Below, piece by piece: positions 1 to 12,880 of a stretch of DNA of 64,000 nucleotides. The stretch comes from Malachius bipustulatus. Its lineage: Eukaryota > Arthropoda > Insecta > Coleoptera > Melyridae. The DNA lies in the NCBI GenBank assembly GCA_910589415.1, contig OU342631.1, forward strand, positions 54,898,598 to 54,962,597, in the 5' to 3' direction. The first letter of the stretch is position 1. Each line of letters opens with the position of its first letter. A program made the translations under genes and the position numbers. The notes under the pieces are model-generated. The model made no database searches, was not told the origin of the DNA, and saw nothing but the letters and a program-made list of their open reading frames with translations.

Positions 1-182
1 TAAGGAAAATTTATAAAATATATATTTTTTTAAACAAAATACAAAATAAACCTAAGCAAATCAAACTTACGACGCCTAAGAAATAAATATTATTTTTACA
101 TCACAGTCAAAATATTACGTCATTTCTACATATTCTGTATGAGATAATAACACTATAAAACACAAACTAAACGCATTGAATG

Positions 183-195
183 TAAATAAATAAAT
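183..195 (-). promoter_or_regulatory. AU-rich element in the cbt 3' UTR
   Basis: Read on the minus strand this is ATTTATTTATTTA, overlapping ATTTA pentamers of the type that destabilise immediate-early mRNAs. It lies about 165 nt beyond the cbt stop, in line with the rapid, transient expression known for cabut/TIEG genes. Confidence 0.5.
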
Positions 196-339
196 AGTGA
201 AGTGACGACGATCACGATAACGTGGAGTGATACTGATAACAATACGCAAACAATCAAAAGAGAGCTTTTCACTGCATCATTCGTATTAGACTAGCACAAG
301 ATCGAATGAACTTTCCTTTCCTTATCATCGGATAAAAAG

Positions 340-345
340 TTTATT
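340..345 (-). terminator. AATAAA immediately after the cbt stop codon
   Basis: The minus strand reads AATAAA about 14 nt after the TGA stop. It is so close that a more distal signal, further left in the AT-rich 1-200 stretch, may be the main poly(A) site. If this proximal signal were used, the AU-rich element would be excluded from the mRNA. Confidence 0.35.
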
Positions 346-358
346 GGATATTTTTGTA

Positions 359-1974
<1,616 letters not shown>

Positions 1975-2099
1975 TATTTCCAATAACAGCAGCAATAAAA
2001 GAGAATGTAAAGTAACTTTAAAAGAATTGTTAATCAACAATACAAAATAAGATCTTAGAAATGAATAGGTCTGAGGAGATGCGTTAATTTACAGCCAAA

Positions 2100-2610
2100 C
2101 GACACGGCCTGCTCTCAATATGAGTTTGTTTTGATCATCGGATTCATCGGCAAGCTGCACCAAGTAGCCAGCGCCAGCGGGATGTCACACTTTTCAGGGC
2201 ATCAGCGTTGCCGACTCTGGCACCGATACAAATCATTCACCGAAAACTTCCTCACGAGCATCGGTTACTAGGAACTCTGAGTGCGTATATTTTAAACAAG
2301 CCGACAACGCGACCCCGACGATCATCCGCTGCTTTCGTGATCAATGGGACACGGTGCGGCGCGGCTGGCTAGCACTATCCAATCGTTGACGGAGGCTCGT
2401 CGACGCAGCCAATGGCCGTGGACCTGTCACTCGGTCACCGCGTGATCACCGGCGTGCCGTGCACGTGTACAGCGAGTGGTAATGACGTAGTCAGGCGTGC
2501 CTGTTACGTCATGGCCAGACCCGACGTGCACATTGCACACCTACTACTCAATGGCGCTGTTGCCGCTCGATGTATGTTACAGACAAATTGGGGAAATTGC
2601 TTGCTTTAGG
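2100..2610 (-). promoter_or_regulatory. GC-rich upstream region of cbt with CRE-like sites
   Basis: This block is clearly richer in G+C and CpG than its AT-rich surroundings and begins about 130 bp upstream of the cbt start codon. It holds TGACGTAG (2483-2490) and TTACGTCA (2504-2511), both CRE-like, and a CACGTG E-box at 2462-2467. Such sites suit an inducible gene. A 65-codon open frame on the plus strand here has no recognisable family and looks like chance in GC-rich DNA. Confidence 0.45.
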
Positions 2611-3220
2611 GGCGCTCGTATCGATTCCACATGATTTAATCTAACGTACTAACGTACAAATAAAAAATATCTTTCCTAGTTCTGAAACTCTGCTATTTAA
2701 TGATTATTGCAAACACCAAATTAAAAAATTCTCGTTTTGCACAGAAGTTTTTAATCAGCAAATTAACTTTTTTTCCAATGGGAATAAACTTGATCTCAAC
2801 TATGTATAAATAAGAGGTAGTCGTCCTACTGAGTTAATTGTGCTAATATTTCTTAAAAAAGCTGTACCTTTTTGTCTTGTTGACGAATTAAAAAACTGGA
2901 ATTCTCATAGGTACTTCTTAAATTGCGAATCGGTTCGGGAAATACCTATGTGGATAATCGTTTGTCGTCAGTTAATGTAAAAAATCTTTCCTTTCAATCT
3001 GATTCTCCTAAAACCGCAAGTGGAATTTTTATGCAAGTAAGAGATTCTGCATAAGAAATGTTGCAAAGACTTGATTTATCAAAGTCCGATCCATCCTGAC
3101 AATGGCACGCTATCAAGCCGTGTAATATCTAATAAAAAACCAAGGCAACAATAAGATTTATTTTATGAGTAGGTATGTAGTTTTGTAATAGGCCAAAACT
3201 AGTAAAGGTTATAAATAATA
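2611..3220. other. No recognised feature
   Basis: AT-rich sequence without a convincing open frame or repeat that I can identify. Confidence 0.5.
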
Positions 3221-3352
3221 TACACTGCTGGACAAAAAAACCGGACACCTTTACCTTTCGAATGTAAATCACAATTTGTTTCTTTAAAATTTTTCTTCAA
3301 ACATCGAAGTTTTTTTTTATTGTCTGGATTTTTTTGTCCATGCAGCAGTTTA
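3221..3352. mobile_element. Short Tc1/mariner-like MITE
   Basis: About 130 bp. The left end reads CACTGCTGGACAAAAAAACC and the right end carries the near inverted match (GGATTTTTTTGTCCATGCAGCAG). TA lies at both borders. Size and ends fit a non-autonomous Tc1/mariner derivative; no transposase is present. Confidence 0.6.
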
Positions 3353-3394
3353 CTTTTAATAGGTCACGATTACAAAGAAGCGGATCTCAACTGG

Positions 3395-3790
3395 TGTGTT
3401 ATAAAAAACTGAAAATCCCAATTTTTCATGTTGTAAGCAGTGTAGGTATATCGCGGAAACAGCTAAAAATATCGGAAAACGGCTTACATTATATTTTAAC
3501 TTTTCATGTGTTACTTTTCAGTGTACTTGAAATTTTTATACAGGGCGTTTAAAAATCTCATTATTTCCATCACCCGCTGTATTAAAATTTAAATCACATA
3601 ATAGTAGGATATAACATGAGAAGTTAAGATAGGGACATCTAAGTTGTTTTCCGGTATTTCTATCCGTTTTCAATGTAGGTACATACCTACCTATACTGTT
3701 TTTAAAATGAAAAATTGGGATTTTCACTTGTTTATAACTCATAAACTAGTCGATTTAAACTGCAACTATGAAAACCATTCCTATTCGATT
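3395..3790. repeat. Decayed foldback copy (CAGGGTG family)
   Basis: The sequence is approximately self-complementary around 3540-3580, which carries a decayed CAGGGCG / CACCCGCTG. The arms hold ATCGGAAAACGGCTTAC and its inverse, plus GGATTTTCACTTGTTTAT. The same blocks appear in cleaner form at 9.7-10.3, 33.2-34.1 and 47.9-48.7 kb. Confidence 0.6.
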
Positions 3791-3799
3791 TTCTCAGAA

Positions 3800-4440
3800 A
3801 ATATGAAAATAGAAAAATATACATGCAGGATGTTTTATTTAAAAAATGTTATTTTAATGCATATCTTACAAAGCCGACTTTCAATTGTTTTTCTGTTTTC
3901 ACCGTTGTAATCAGCGGAAAAAATATAACTAGTTTGCTAATTTAACCGACTTTCTAGTTCCAATAATAACGAAGCTAGCAATGGTGAACAGATAACTTAA
4001 GTCACCCGGTATGCATTGAGTTTTAAATGTAACCATTCAAAAAAAGTACCCTGTAAATGCATTGCAATGAAAAAAAAATACAGTGTTGAATTTTTGATAG
4101 CATTTCCTTTCAAACTACCTATACATATCCCAAGCTGGGTCATCCTCATCATATTAAAAATTCTTAAGGGTATAGTTGCAGGGGCGAGGTGAGTGATGCA
4201 CATGTCAGTTGTGTTTCAAAAGATAAGGTATGTGCTGGTACCTTTTCAAAAAAATTACGGTCTATTTCCATACTGTTGAGTGGCTGCTTTTCATATGAAG
4301 TGCGTGAAGTTCGACTTCACCTAATTTCTAAATAAGCAATAATTGAGAAAATGTTGTTATAACAATCTCTTATAAGTAATAATCTCGGTAATAATGATTA
4401 ATTATTTGTTTACATTTGAAAATATAAAGCGCATAGTGTA
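3800..4440. other. No recognised feature
   Basis: AT-rich and gene-free. Short open frames on both strands show no family resemblance. Confidence 0.45.
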
Positions 4441-5530
4441 TTTTTTCCTTGTTTGGGCAAGATCTCATTTGACATGCAAGATCCGGTCAGCTCGAAATTA
4501 ATTTTTTTTTGCGAAGTCCTGTGAACTTTTTTCTGCAAGGTTCGGTCAGTTCTATAATTTGACCTTTTTGGTCTGTTAAACCAGTCTTCCACAAAAAAAT
4601 TAATTTAGACCTGACCGAACTTCACAAAAATCGAATTATCAACTGACCGGAATTTTGCCAAAAAAAATCGAAATGGCGGGATTTTGCAAAAATCTAATTT
4701 TAGAGCTGAACGAATCTTGCAATGAAAGAAATAAACCTGACCGAACTTTGCAAAAATCGGAGCTAACCGAATCTTGTAAGAAAACAATTCGAAAAAAAAT
4801 CAAACTACATAATATGTATGCATAAATCGAATTTTCGATCTGACAGGCCTTTGTCTAAGTGGAAATTGCAAAAAAAATGCAAACAAAATTTGAGTTGACC
4901 AGACTTTTGTTAAAAAAAGTTAAATTCTCGAGCTCTCCGGACTTTTGAAAAAATCTAATTTTTAACCTGACCGAATTTTGTCTAATCTGACATTGGAAAA
5001 TTAAAACAAAAAAAAAGGAAAAAATTCGAGTTGACCAGACTGCAAAAAAAAAAAAAAAATCGTGAGCTGATCGCGGACTTAGGTATCTGCAAAAATCTAA
5101 TTTTCGAGCTGACTTTGAAAAATCGAATTTTCGACCTGACCGGACTTTGTCTAATCATTTCAAAAGTCAAAAAAAAAAAAAAAAATCGAGCTGACCGGAT
5201 TTGTTAGCAAAAATCGAGTTTTAGAGCTGCCCAAACTTTTGCAAAAATCGAATTTTTAGCCTGACCGAACTTTGTCCAATCAGACATTAGAAAATTCGAA
5301 AAAAAAATTTAAAAAAATTTCAGTTGACCGCAAAGAAAAAATCGGAAACTTTGCAAAACAAAAATTGATCGGACTTATTTGCAAAAAGGACTTATTTGCA
5401 AAAATCTAATTTTCGAGCTGACTTTGAGAAAGTGAATTTTCGAGCTGGCCGGACTTTATCTAACCGGACAAAGTCGACCTGGCCGGAATTTTGTAAAAAG
5501 AATAGAGGTAACCGGAGCTTGCCCTGTGAC
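4440..5530. repeat. Degenerate minisatellite
   Basis: About 1.1 kb built from an imperfect unit alternating 'CTGACCGAACTTTGCAAAA' and 'ATCGAATTTTCGAGCTGA' with poly-A tracts; unit length drifts around 30-45 nt. Many units keep 'GACCGGACTTTG' or 'GACCGAACTT'. The short open frames here are repeat translations, not genes. Confidence 0.8.
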
Positions 5531-5787
5531 CCCAAATTCTATTTTTATGGAATGCGTATTATCTACTTCACAACACAACCTGCTATAAAAACAGTCCTTT
5601 GTTTGATAATTTTTCTGTAAAAGGGTTGTAACTATTTATTTCATCACAAGTTTTGAGCAATTCCTTGAATAGTTTCAGAAAAATATTGTTTGTTTGTTGA
5701 GTTGTTATTTGTTTTTTTTTTTTTATAAATGATCACGTGTTCTGCATAAAAAATCTAAGTTAATGAAGTCTTCAATTTAGCTCACTA

Positions 5788-6007
5788 GCAGCCAATATTA
5801 TATAGGCTCATTAGGCAAACGGGCAGATTTCTCTGTTGGTTTTTGAAGATAATATCGACATCAAATAACTTTTATTAACATTTTTGTAATAACTTCCATG
5901 TCAAGAATAGATAAATTTAAAAAATTTCCACTTAGACTCGATACCTTCTTCAGAAATGGACACAGAAATCTTCCCGTTAACTTAATGAGCCTTTATAATA
6001 CCCGCTG
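5788..6007. mobile_element. MITE, copy 1 of a family also at 49972-50336
   Basis: Inverted ends read AGCCAATATTATATAGGCTC on the left and the inverse of ...GAGCCTTTATAATACCCGCT on the right. A second pair (GGGCAGATTTCTCTG / CAGAAATCTTCCCG) lies inside. The same two pairs occur in the element at 49972-50336. Confidence 0.65.
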
Positions 6008-8960
6008 TTAGTTTATTCTGACTCATTTATTAAATTTTTAATAATTCCATTTTTTTGACACGGTGCATTGTGAAGCAGATGACATGCATCTACTACTTAT
6101 TATACTTAAGAGATTAAACGTCGAACTTAACTACCAGCGATAGACAAAGCATGCAGAAACATGGTGTCACTATTCGGTCGCGCGGTTTTTTCAAAAATGG
6201 CGGAGCTACGACTGCTACGAGCGTTTCAAAATGGCCCACTTTTTTCGACGAAATTTCTAGTTTGACGTTTGAAAAATGACAGTTGCGATTTCTTCCGGTG
6301 CCACTTGCATCAATATGCTATTGCTGCACATTTTTCCTGTACGACGAAACCAAAATCGGGCCGCCATCTTGATTCTTCGATTTTATTTAATTTTTTTAGT
6401 CTGCAAAAACACGTGTTTTTTTTTTCGATTTTTTCGAACTTTTCGATTTTGACATTTTTAAAATGACAGTTTGAATTCAGTAAAAAAAAAAATATATTTC
6501 GCGAGGGTGCCGCAGCTCGGAATCTTTTCGTTCCAGTAAAATTACAAAATCTCTGCCATTTTGAATTTCCGAATCGGCAAAAATTATTATTTTCTTGATC
6601 GTGCTCACGAAATTTCAGCAAAATCTGAATTTGGACGCCATTTTCTCAAAGAGTACGCACTAAAACGGAAAACGGATTTCTGTTCGGGATTCACGACGCT
6701 CCCACCGTGCCTAAAAATTACAAAAACAATAGATATTATCGACATATGAGTAACATACCTATACTTATATGTCAATATATCAGAATTATTGTTTTTTTTT
6801 CATTTTGTCAACGTCATAAGTTCAATGCCTACTACCCTAAAATGTTCTATAAAAAAACAACGAGAGAAACCATTCTGTGATATAGATACATTGTTGAATT
6901 CGTAATCGGAAATGCTATCCAATATAGGGTGTACTATTTTACGGGAAACTAAAGTTGATGGTGGTTTCTTCGAAAGTAAACTTCGGTCTGAAACTTTATA
7001 AAAGACATCTCGTAGAGCTAAAAAAGTACCGGTGCGAAAGAGTTCTTAGTTATCTTTCCAAATAACGTAATAAAAAATAAAAACAAAATCATAGGATTTC
7101 TTTTTTTTTTAAATATCCCCGGATGTTAAGCGGAATTATCTGGTTTTCTCAACGGAATATCATTGACCCCTAAATTGACCAACTTGCATCATCTCTCACG
7201 GTTAAGAAAATCTTTGCATTAAGTTTTATTTTCACGATATAATTGAACAATAAAGTCTTGTTTACACCACTGACGTTACTGAATGATAATGTCCATCGGT
7301 CGACATCCTTATTCCCTTGGAATGGATCACACGTCATTATTCGGTCCGGTCATTATCATCTAAGTAAAGCCCTTGGTACATAAATAACTATAAGCTTCCT
7401 AAAGATTTGCCATTTAGAGAAATAATTTACCGTTTTGTTTGCTGCTTGAATTTACTTCGTAGGTCAGCCAACTTGTTCAATTATTTTGCAAAATCAAAAA
7501 TTCCGGCATCTACATTGTACCTAATAAAAAGCGTTTTTCTCGCTACAACGGTTCATTTTGTGGAAATAAAACGATTTATTTTTATGTGACTGAAGGGGTA
7601 CATTTACCTTGAGGTGTACCTACATGCTACCAAAAATTAAAAAATGTTATTTCAATTAGTTCAAAATATTATAAATAAAGAAGCAAAAATGATCAACACC
7701 AAGCAAATAATAAAAAAGTTAACACAAAAAATTCCCATAGCTTAATGGTCAGTAATAACTTGGTTGGGTCGCCTCGGAGAGAAACCAAAATTATGTATAT
7801 TTTTTTTCCATTTTTGCAAAATCTGATCTAATCTGGGAGGCTGCCCACTAGGTACCTACTATAACAACGTTCATCAATTATTATTGCTTCTTATTTATTT
7901 TGCTGCACTATGTAGGTATAATGTAGACCTGCAGAAATAAACTCAACAAAAAAATGAAGTTTTTTCAAAAAATGCTTTTTTCCAAAGATATTTTGCAAAA
8001 TTAACACACTTTAGTGGGAAATCGAACGTTATGATCCGATCATACTATTTTTATTCTTCATAACTGAATCGTATTATTATTTTAAACATTAATTAGTGAT
8101 CTAACGTTTGGAAATTTAATTTAATTTTTATAGTTACTCAAATATTTAATTTGTGATAGGTACGAAAAAAGGATAAGATAAAAATTCCTGAACTATCTAA
8201 AAATATTTTGCAAGATATAGCAAATAATTATGTACCTATACATTTATTGCCGGCCAATTAAGTGCGATCCAGTTGGAGGTAAGTAGGTGCTCGTATTATT
8301 TACTACGATCTATTTTTAGCTTTGGAATATCTGAAGGCAGGAACACGAGTGCAGTGTGTGTCCATTTGCGTAAATACGATAAGCGAGTCCAATGTTGCAA
8401 AAGCGTGTCTATGGTTTGGTTTAGTTATTATTGTCACACCATTTAGCGCAGACCAGACAGTCGACAAAGCGCAAAGTTCATTGCATCCATTCGAACAAGG
8501 CATGGGCTTAGACGTGATCTTTTAGTTAGACTGACTATTAGTTGTATTGACTAAGATTATAATATTCAAGCCAGTGACAACATGGAAGTTCCTTGACGAT
8601 TACATGCAAGAGTGCATGTCAGTCGAAAGTCAAGTAAACACCCAAGTACAGAATTAGATTTTTATATTTAAACAACCGTTAGAGTGGTAACCGGTCGCGT
8701 ATAATAATGCTGAACTGGCATAACTGTTACGTGAAATTTAGAGATTTCGATAATATAAATTCCTACTTTATCAATTTTTTTTAAGCAATGAGACCGGATT
8801 TGTAGTCGAAGAAAAGCGAATTCAGAAATGAAAGGTCGAATCGATGCCAGCAATGAATTGTCGCTAAAATATGAATGGGGTGAGCTGAGTATTAAAAGCT
8901 TTTGAGACTTTTGTTGGAATAAAAAAATAATAAATGTCCCTGTGCACATCAGCGTAGGTA
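6008..8960. other. Gene-free AT-rich DNA, no recognised feature
   Basis: Nearly 3 kb with only short open frames lacking any family signature. The part at 6170-6720 is less AT-rich and mentions motifs such as ATGGCGGAG and CGCCATCTTG that recur in insect dispersed repeats, but I could not define element ends. Confidence 0.4.
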
Positions 8961-9059
8961 ATTTGACCGTCTATTTTTCCTCTTAATCCATTTTTCAAAG
9001 TTCGCTACCTTGATTTTTTTATAAATGGTCAAAAATTTGGTGGGTATATGAAACAAAAA

Positions 9060-9440
9060 ATTTCAAAACGTACGGTAGGTTACTTACGCAGGGGTTAAAA
9101 AAATATAAATTTTTACGAAAATTCAAATGGTCATAATTTTGAAACTCCTCGACCGATGTTGCTCAAATGCAATACCAGACTACTTCTTGTGAATATCTTA
9201 CTCCCGCATAAAAATTTCAGTCCCCTAGATTGAAAACTGCGAAAAATCCTGTTAAATTGGTTTTGAAGTTTCCATCTTACTCATACCTACAGGGGCTCAA
9301 AAAATAGCCAATTTTACTAAAATTCCAATACCTTAGATCACATTCTGAAACGGCTCGACCCGATTTTTCTTAAATGCAATCCCATACCACTCCCTATCTT
9401 ACTCCCACAAGATGATAGCATTTTTGTATAAACAAAAGTG
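9060..9440. repeat. Diverged direct duplication, unit about 200 bp
   Basis: Two copies share an order of blocks: (A)CAGGGG(T/C)T near 9090 and 9290, CGACC near 9150 and 9357, CTTAAATGCAAT-like near 9163 and 9371, and CTTACTCCC near 9199 and 9402. Translation gives nothing recognisable. Confidence 0.55.
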
Positions 9441-9699
9441 TCAGTCTGACAGTTTTCATTTTTCCATTTCTATGTTATTGGAAAAACCCAACATTTCAAA
9501 AATATTTTCAGCACATCACTTCCGGTTATACGAATTTCGTTATTTTACATTTATATCAGGTAGGTAGGTATGTATTCTTGAATCACTTAGATTACACAAT
9601 GTCTGAGATTTCTTGGGATTTAGGTTCTTCTAATTCATAGAAACCAAGAAATCTTCCATATTGTTATTTGAAATGAGACAACCTGTATATTATTACGTT

Positions 9700-10262
9700 T
9701 CCACAGTTTAAGTTTATAACGAGTAATTTATAATGAGTTATAGTACACAAATTAAAATTTCCATTTTCAAAGCTGCTTACATTGAAAACGTCTCAAGATA
9801 TCGGAAAACGGTTTACATGTCTCTATCTTAAGTTTTCACTTGGTATCTTCTTTTGTGGATGACTATCTATACAGGGTGATTCTTTAGGCAACATACATAA
9901 TAACGAGTCGAAATGAAATATTACCAAGATGGCGGCACATTTAAAAATGGGGAAAGGAAGTGCCATCTTTGTTTTTTTAAATTGGACACCCCATATATTA
10001 TTGCATTTTCAGATTGTCTGATAAAATACAATAACAATGGTGCTTATAGTTGCAGTTTAAATTAAGTAGGCTATGAGTTATAAACAAGTGAAAATCACGA
10101 TTTTCCAACAACTTTAAAGCCATTTCCAACAAAAACCGCTCAAGATATCAGAAAACGGATTACATGTCCCTATTTTAACTTTTAAAGAGGTATCCTATTA
10201 TGGAGTTGAAATGTTTATACAGGGTGGTGAAAATTATCAGATTTTTGTTGACCCTGTATAAA
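9700..10262. mobile_element. Truncated foldback element (CAGGGTG family)
   Basis: CAGGGTG at 9872 begins a block that matches the left arm of the palindrome at 47873 (GGCAACATAC, GAAATATTACCAAGATGGC). ACCCTGTATAAACATTTCAA near 10246 is the start of the opposite arm, which is then lost. The sequence 9700-9870 matches the inner part of the same family, so two partial copies abut. Confidence 0.6.
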
Positions 10263-10781
10263 CATTTCAACTATGCAATAGGATACTAGAAGAAAATTTA
10301 AGATTAAGTTAAGAAAAGTTTAGACAAACTTGACAGTTTCTATGAGAATTACGTAAATGAAACAAAATAAATCGAACTATCAGAAGGATGTGTATTCTTA
10401 ATCGATACGTATGACTTTTTAAACTATATCGGACTAAATATTGTAATGAAGTCGTGAATTTTCGCCTTCATTTAGCTTTTGATTTTGTCAATTAAGCATT
10501 TTTCATAAATAGCGAAATACATAATTCCGTAGGTAGGTATATTAAATTGTTCCAAATTATTATTAATTTTATAAAATCATTCGAGATATCGCGTTTTTTT
10601 ATACACAAGAGAATTTTTAAAGAACTAAATCAAGGCAGTTGGCTTCGTATTCGAGCGATTTATCAACCACTATCAGTTGATAAAAACGCCAAAATGCACC
10701 GGGCAAATTTCAAATCATCTTTTTATACGCAGCGTTCTTCTCAAAAAAGGGCAGATAACCGGAGAATTGATAATGAGTCGC

Positions 10782-10788
10782 TATAAAA
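10782..10788 (+). promoter_or_regulatory. LTR TATA box (5' copy)
   Basis: TATAAAA about 340 bp into the LTR, placed as the U3 promoter. The equivalent in the 3' LTR is at 16550-16556, where it is followed by GCCGTCGG, missing from the 5' copy. Confidence 0.5.
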
Positions 10789-11120
10789 ATATTATTTTTG
10801 AAAATTAACTTGAAAATTCGACTTCATCGAGTGCACCTCGTGAAGAAGAACGCTCTAACCGCCGAGTTTATTTTACAAATCGTGCCTAATAAATCAAGCA
10901 AATTTAGTTTTGTGAATAAGTTTGTGTTCCGACCGAGAAAGACCGCATCCGATCGCAAGGTAGGTGCCATTTAATTCATTCCGCATTTATTTACTTGGTA
11001 CTGTCGTCGTCATTGTCATCCATCATCACTCATCCCCTTCTGCTTTCCACTACCCCCCAACCGCATTCCCGTTATAGCTCACTACTGCAAACAAGGTAAG
11101 GTTGCGTTCTTGGGACGTCG

Positions 11121-11487
11121 TTACAGGCTTGGCTTTGGTCAGGGGTAATTACGTCTCGGGTCACAACCGGTCCGGTGTGCGCGGAGTGGCACTCGCACTA
11201 GCAAGCGGTCCCCCGTCACCGTCTGCGATTTCAGGCTCGGCTTTGGTCGGGGGAAATCACGGGACGAGGACGAGACTAGCGAAACACCCCCTCCCCCCTC
11301 GCTGCTCACACAGGTCGTTCTCTGGAGGCGTCGCTTCAGGCCTGGCTTCGATCAGGGGTCGCGACGACTTGAAGTAAAACTTGGGAGTGTGCAGGAGGTC
11401 TACTCGTTCCACTCTCACCGCCGTTAGGTAACAAAGGCCTCGCTCTCAACCTCGATTTCAGGCTTGGCTTTGGTCAGGGGAAATCGT
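11121..11487 (+). repeat. Four spaced copies of a 33-nt motif inside the LTR
   Basis: Copies start near 11121, 11228, 11334 and 11455. Each reads approximately TTTCAGGCTTGGCTTTGGTC followed by AGGGG and a short variable end. Spacing is about 106-121 bp. The same four are in the 3' LTR. They are probably U3/R or leader regulatory repeats; function unknown. Confidence 0.7.
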
Positions 11488-12187
11488 AGGCTGCGCGCGG
11501 CGCCTGGTACCAGTGAAATATCAGCCCTTACCTGGAGTCCTATACCCACGTATTCTTAACCGCCGTATAAGACGACGCGTCACCGCATGGCCTCACCACG
11601 CCGCCGAAGTAAGATTTGTGTTATCCGCCGGTCTTAAACTCTCAGTCGCTCATAGTCAACTACTCTCACCGGTTTAACGCTTTGCTCTGCCCGTGCGACA
11701 GTGCCCTTCGAGGTACCTGTCACTCCGTGTAATATTTATCATTTAATAAGATATTGTCATTCCTGCTCGCCTGCTGCGTCAGGCCGCGTTCTGTCTCAAT
11801 TAGTAAGTCTGTTAATAAATCACTGCTATTATTATTTGACCGTGTTTATAATTTCACCGCTCCTTGGAACCGCTTCTACTCGCCTACAACTTAGCTCCGC
11901 GGAAGTGTCATTTACATCGGGGAGCGCTTAAAGCCCGCTCTACCGAGTACTCAGTTTGGCGATAACCTCATCTGACCCCTGGCATTTTCCGTTTCTCCAT
12001 TGAGCTGCCCCGGGACAAGGGCACGATAACCGTGCCACTCAACGTGACACGAATAACTGGGAAACAAGAAACCTGCGAGTGTATATTTAGTTTTTCCCCG
12101 GGGAGTAAACCCCCAACAAAAATCTGGCGCCCGAGGAAACCGTCCGTGTAGGAGTTCCGACCGCCCAGTGAAATAGCGTCACAAATT

Positions 12188-12206
12188 TGGCGCCCGAGCA
12201 GGGACC
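12188..12206 (+). other. Primer-binding site, tRNA-Lys type
   Basis: TGGCGCCCGAGCAGGGACC begins 4 nt after the LTR end. By my recollection it differs at one base from the complement of the 3' end of tRNA-Lys(UUU), the primer of lentiviruses and of Osvaldo/Ulysses-type elements. Confidence 0.85.
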
Positions 12207-12880
12207 TTTCATGAGGTTCCGTTTTTCCGCCGCCAACCGCTCCGGCGAAGTTCAGGAAGCAGGAATAACAATTTGTATTTTCCGTCTCACCCGGTATACG
12301 ACCCGTGCGATAATTGTCATCTCATAAACCGAGTACCTACCGCTGCATAAACCTCGTACCCACCGCCGCATAAACCGAGATTCCCGTCACAGGCAGCACC
12401 GCACCAAACAGGCGACCGCCCCCTCCGAGACCTAAAAATTGCATTTTTCGGGCACTTCCCGATGTCCTAGAGCAAAACGGACAGCAGTTTTAAAGAGTCA
12501 ATTGAAAAGGAAACCCACCGGCCGAACCTCGTGAGCCAAAAATTTTCTGGGGTTTTCTTGGAGTTTTCAAGAACTAGCCTCCTGGGTGTCCCCCGTTCGA
12601 AATTCTTTTTGCGTTGGGTCCCGGAAGCCTTAGCGGATCTTTTGGGACGAAAGGGATTTTTGGCCCGCCATTGGAACCGTCCCGAAATTCAGTGGCGCCG
12701 CTACCAGTGGCCAGATAAGTCTGAATTTTTTTTCGTCGGCTTGAGGGCGCCCCTTCTAGGGTGTTGAGACTCCGCAGCATCTCACCCACCCCCCGCGCAT
12801 GCGCATTACACAAGTAATAGCGTTGTCTGGATTTCTCCGTGGAAAGGACAGCTGGATAGGGAGGGATCCGATCGGAAGCT
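12207..12880 (+). other. Untranslated leader of the LTR element
   Basis: About 670 nt between primer site and gag ATG. Overlapping open frames on both strands have no recognisable domain. A packaging signal would be expected here but cannot be recognised by eye. Confidence 0.5.

Larger units (their letters stand above)
10442..12183 (+). repeat. 5' LTR
   Basis: 1742 bp from TGTAATGAAG to GCGTCACA. It is 16 bp shorter than the 3' LTR because of differences near 10705 (10 bp) and just after the TATA box near 10789 (6 bp net). Open frames within it recur identically in the other LTR and show no protein family. It contains four copies of a roughly 33-nt motif (see separate entry). Confidence 0.92.

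Noticed and set aside
6310..6749. Overlapping frames of 62-103 codons on both strands
   Set aside because: No start context, no motif, AT-rich low-complexity translation.
10547..11931. Three open frames of 76-91 codons, repeated at 16305-17705
   Set aside because: They occur identically because they lie in the two LTRs; no protein family, no codon-like pattern.
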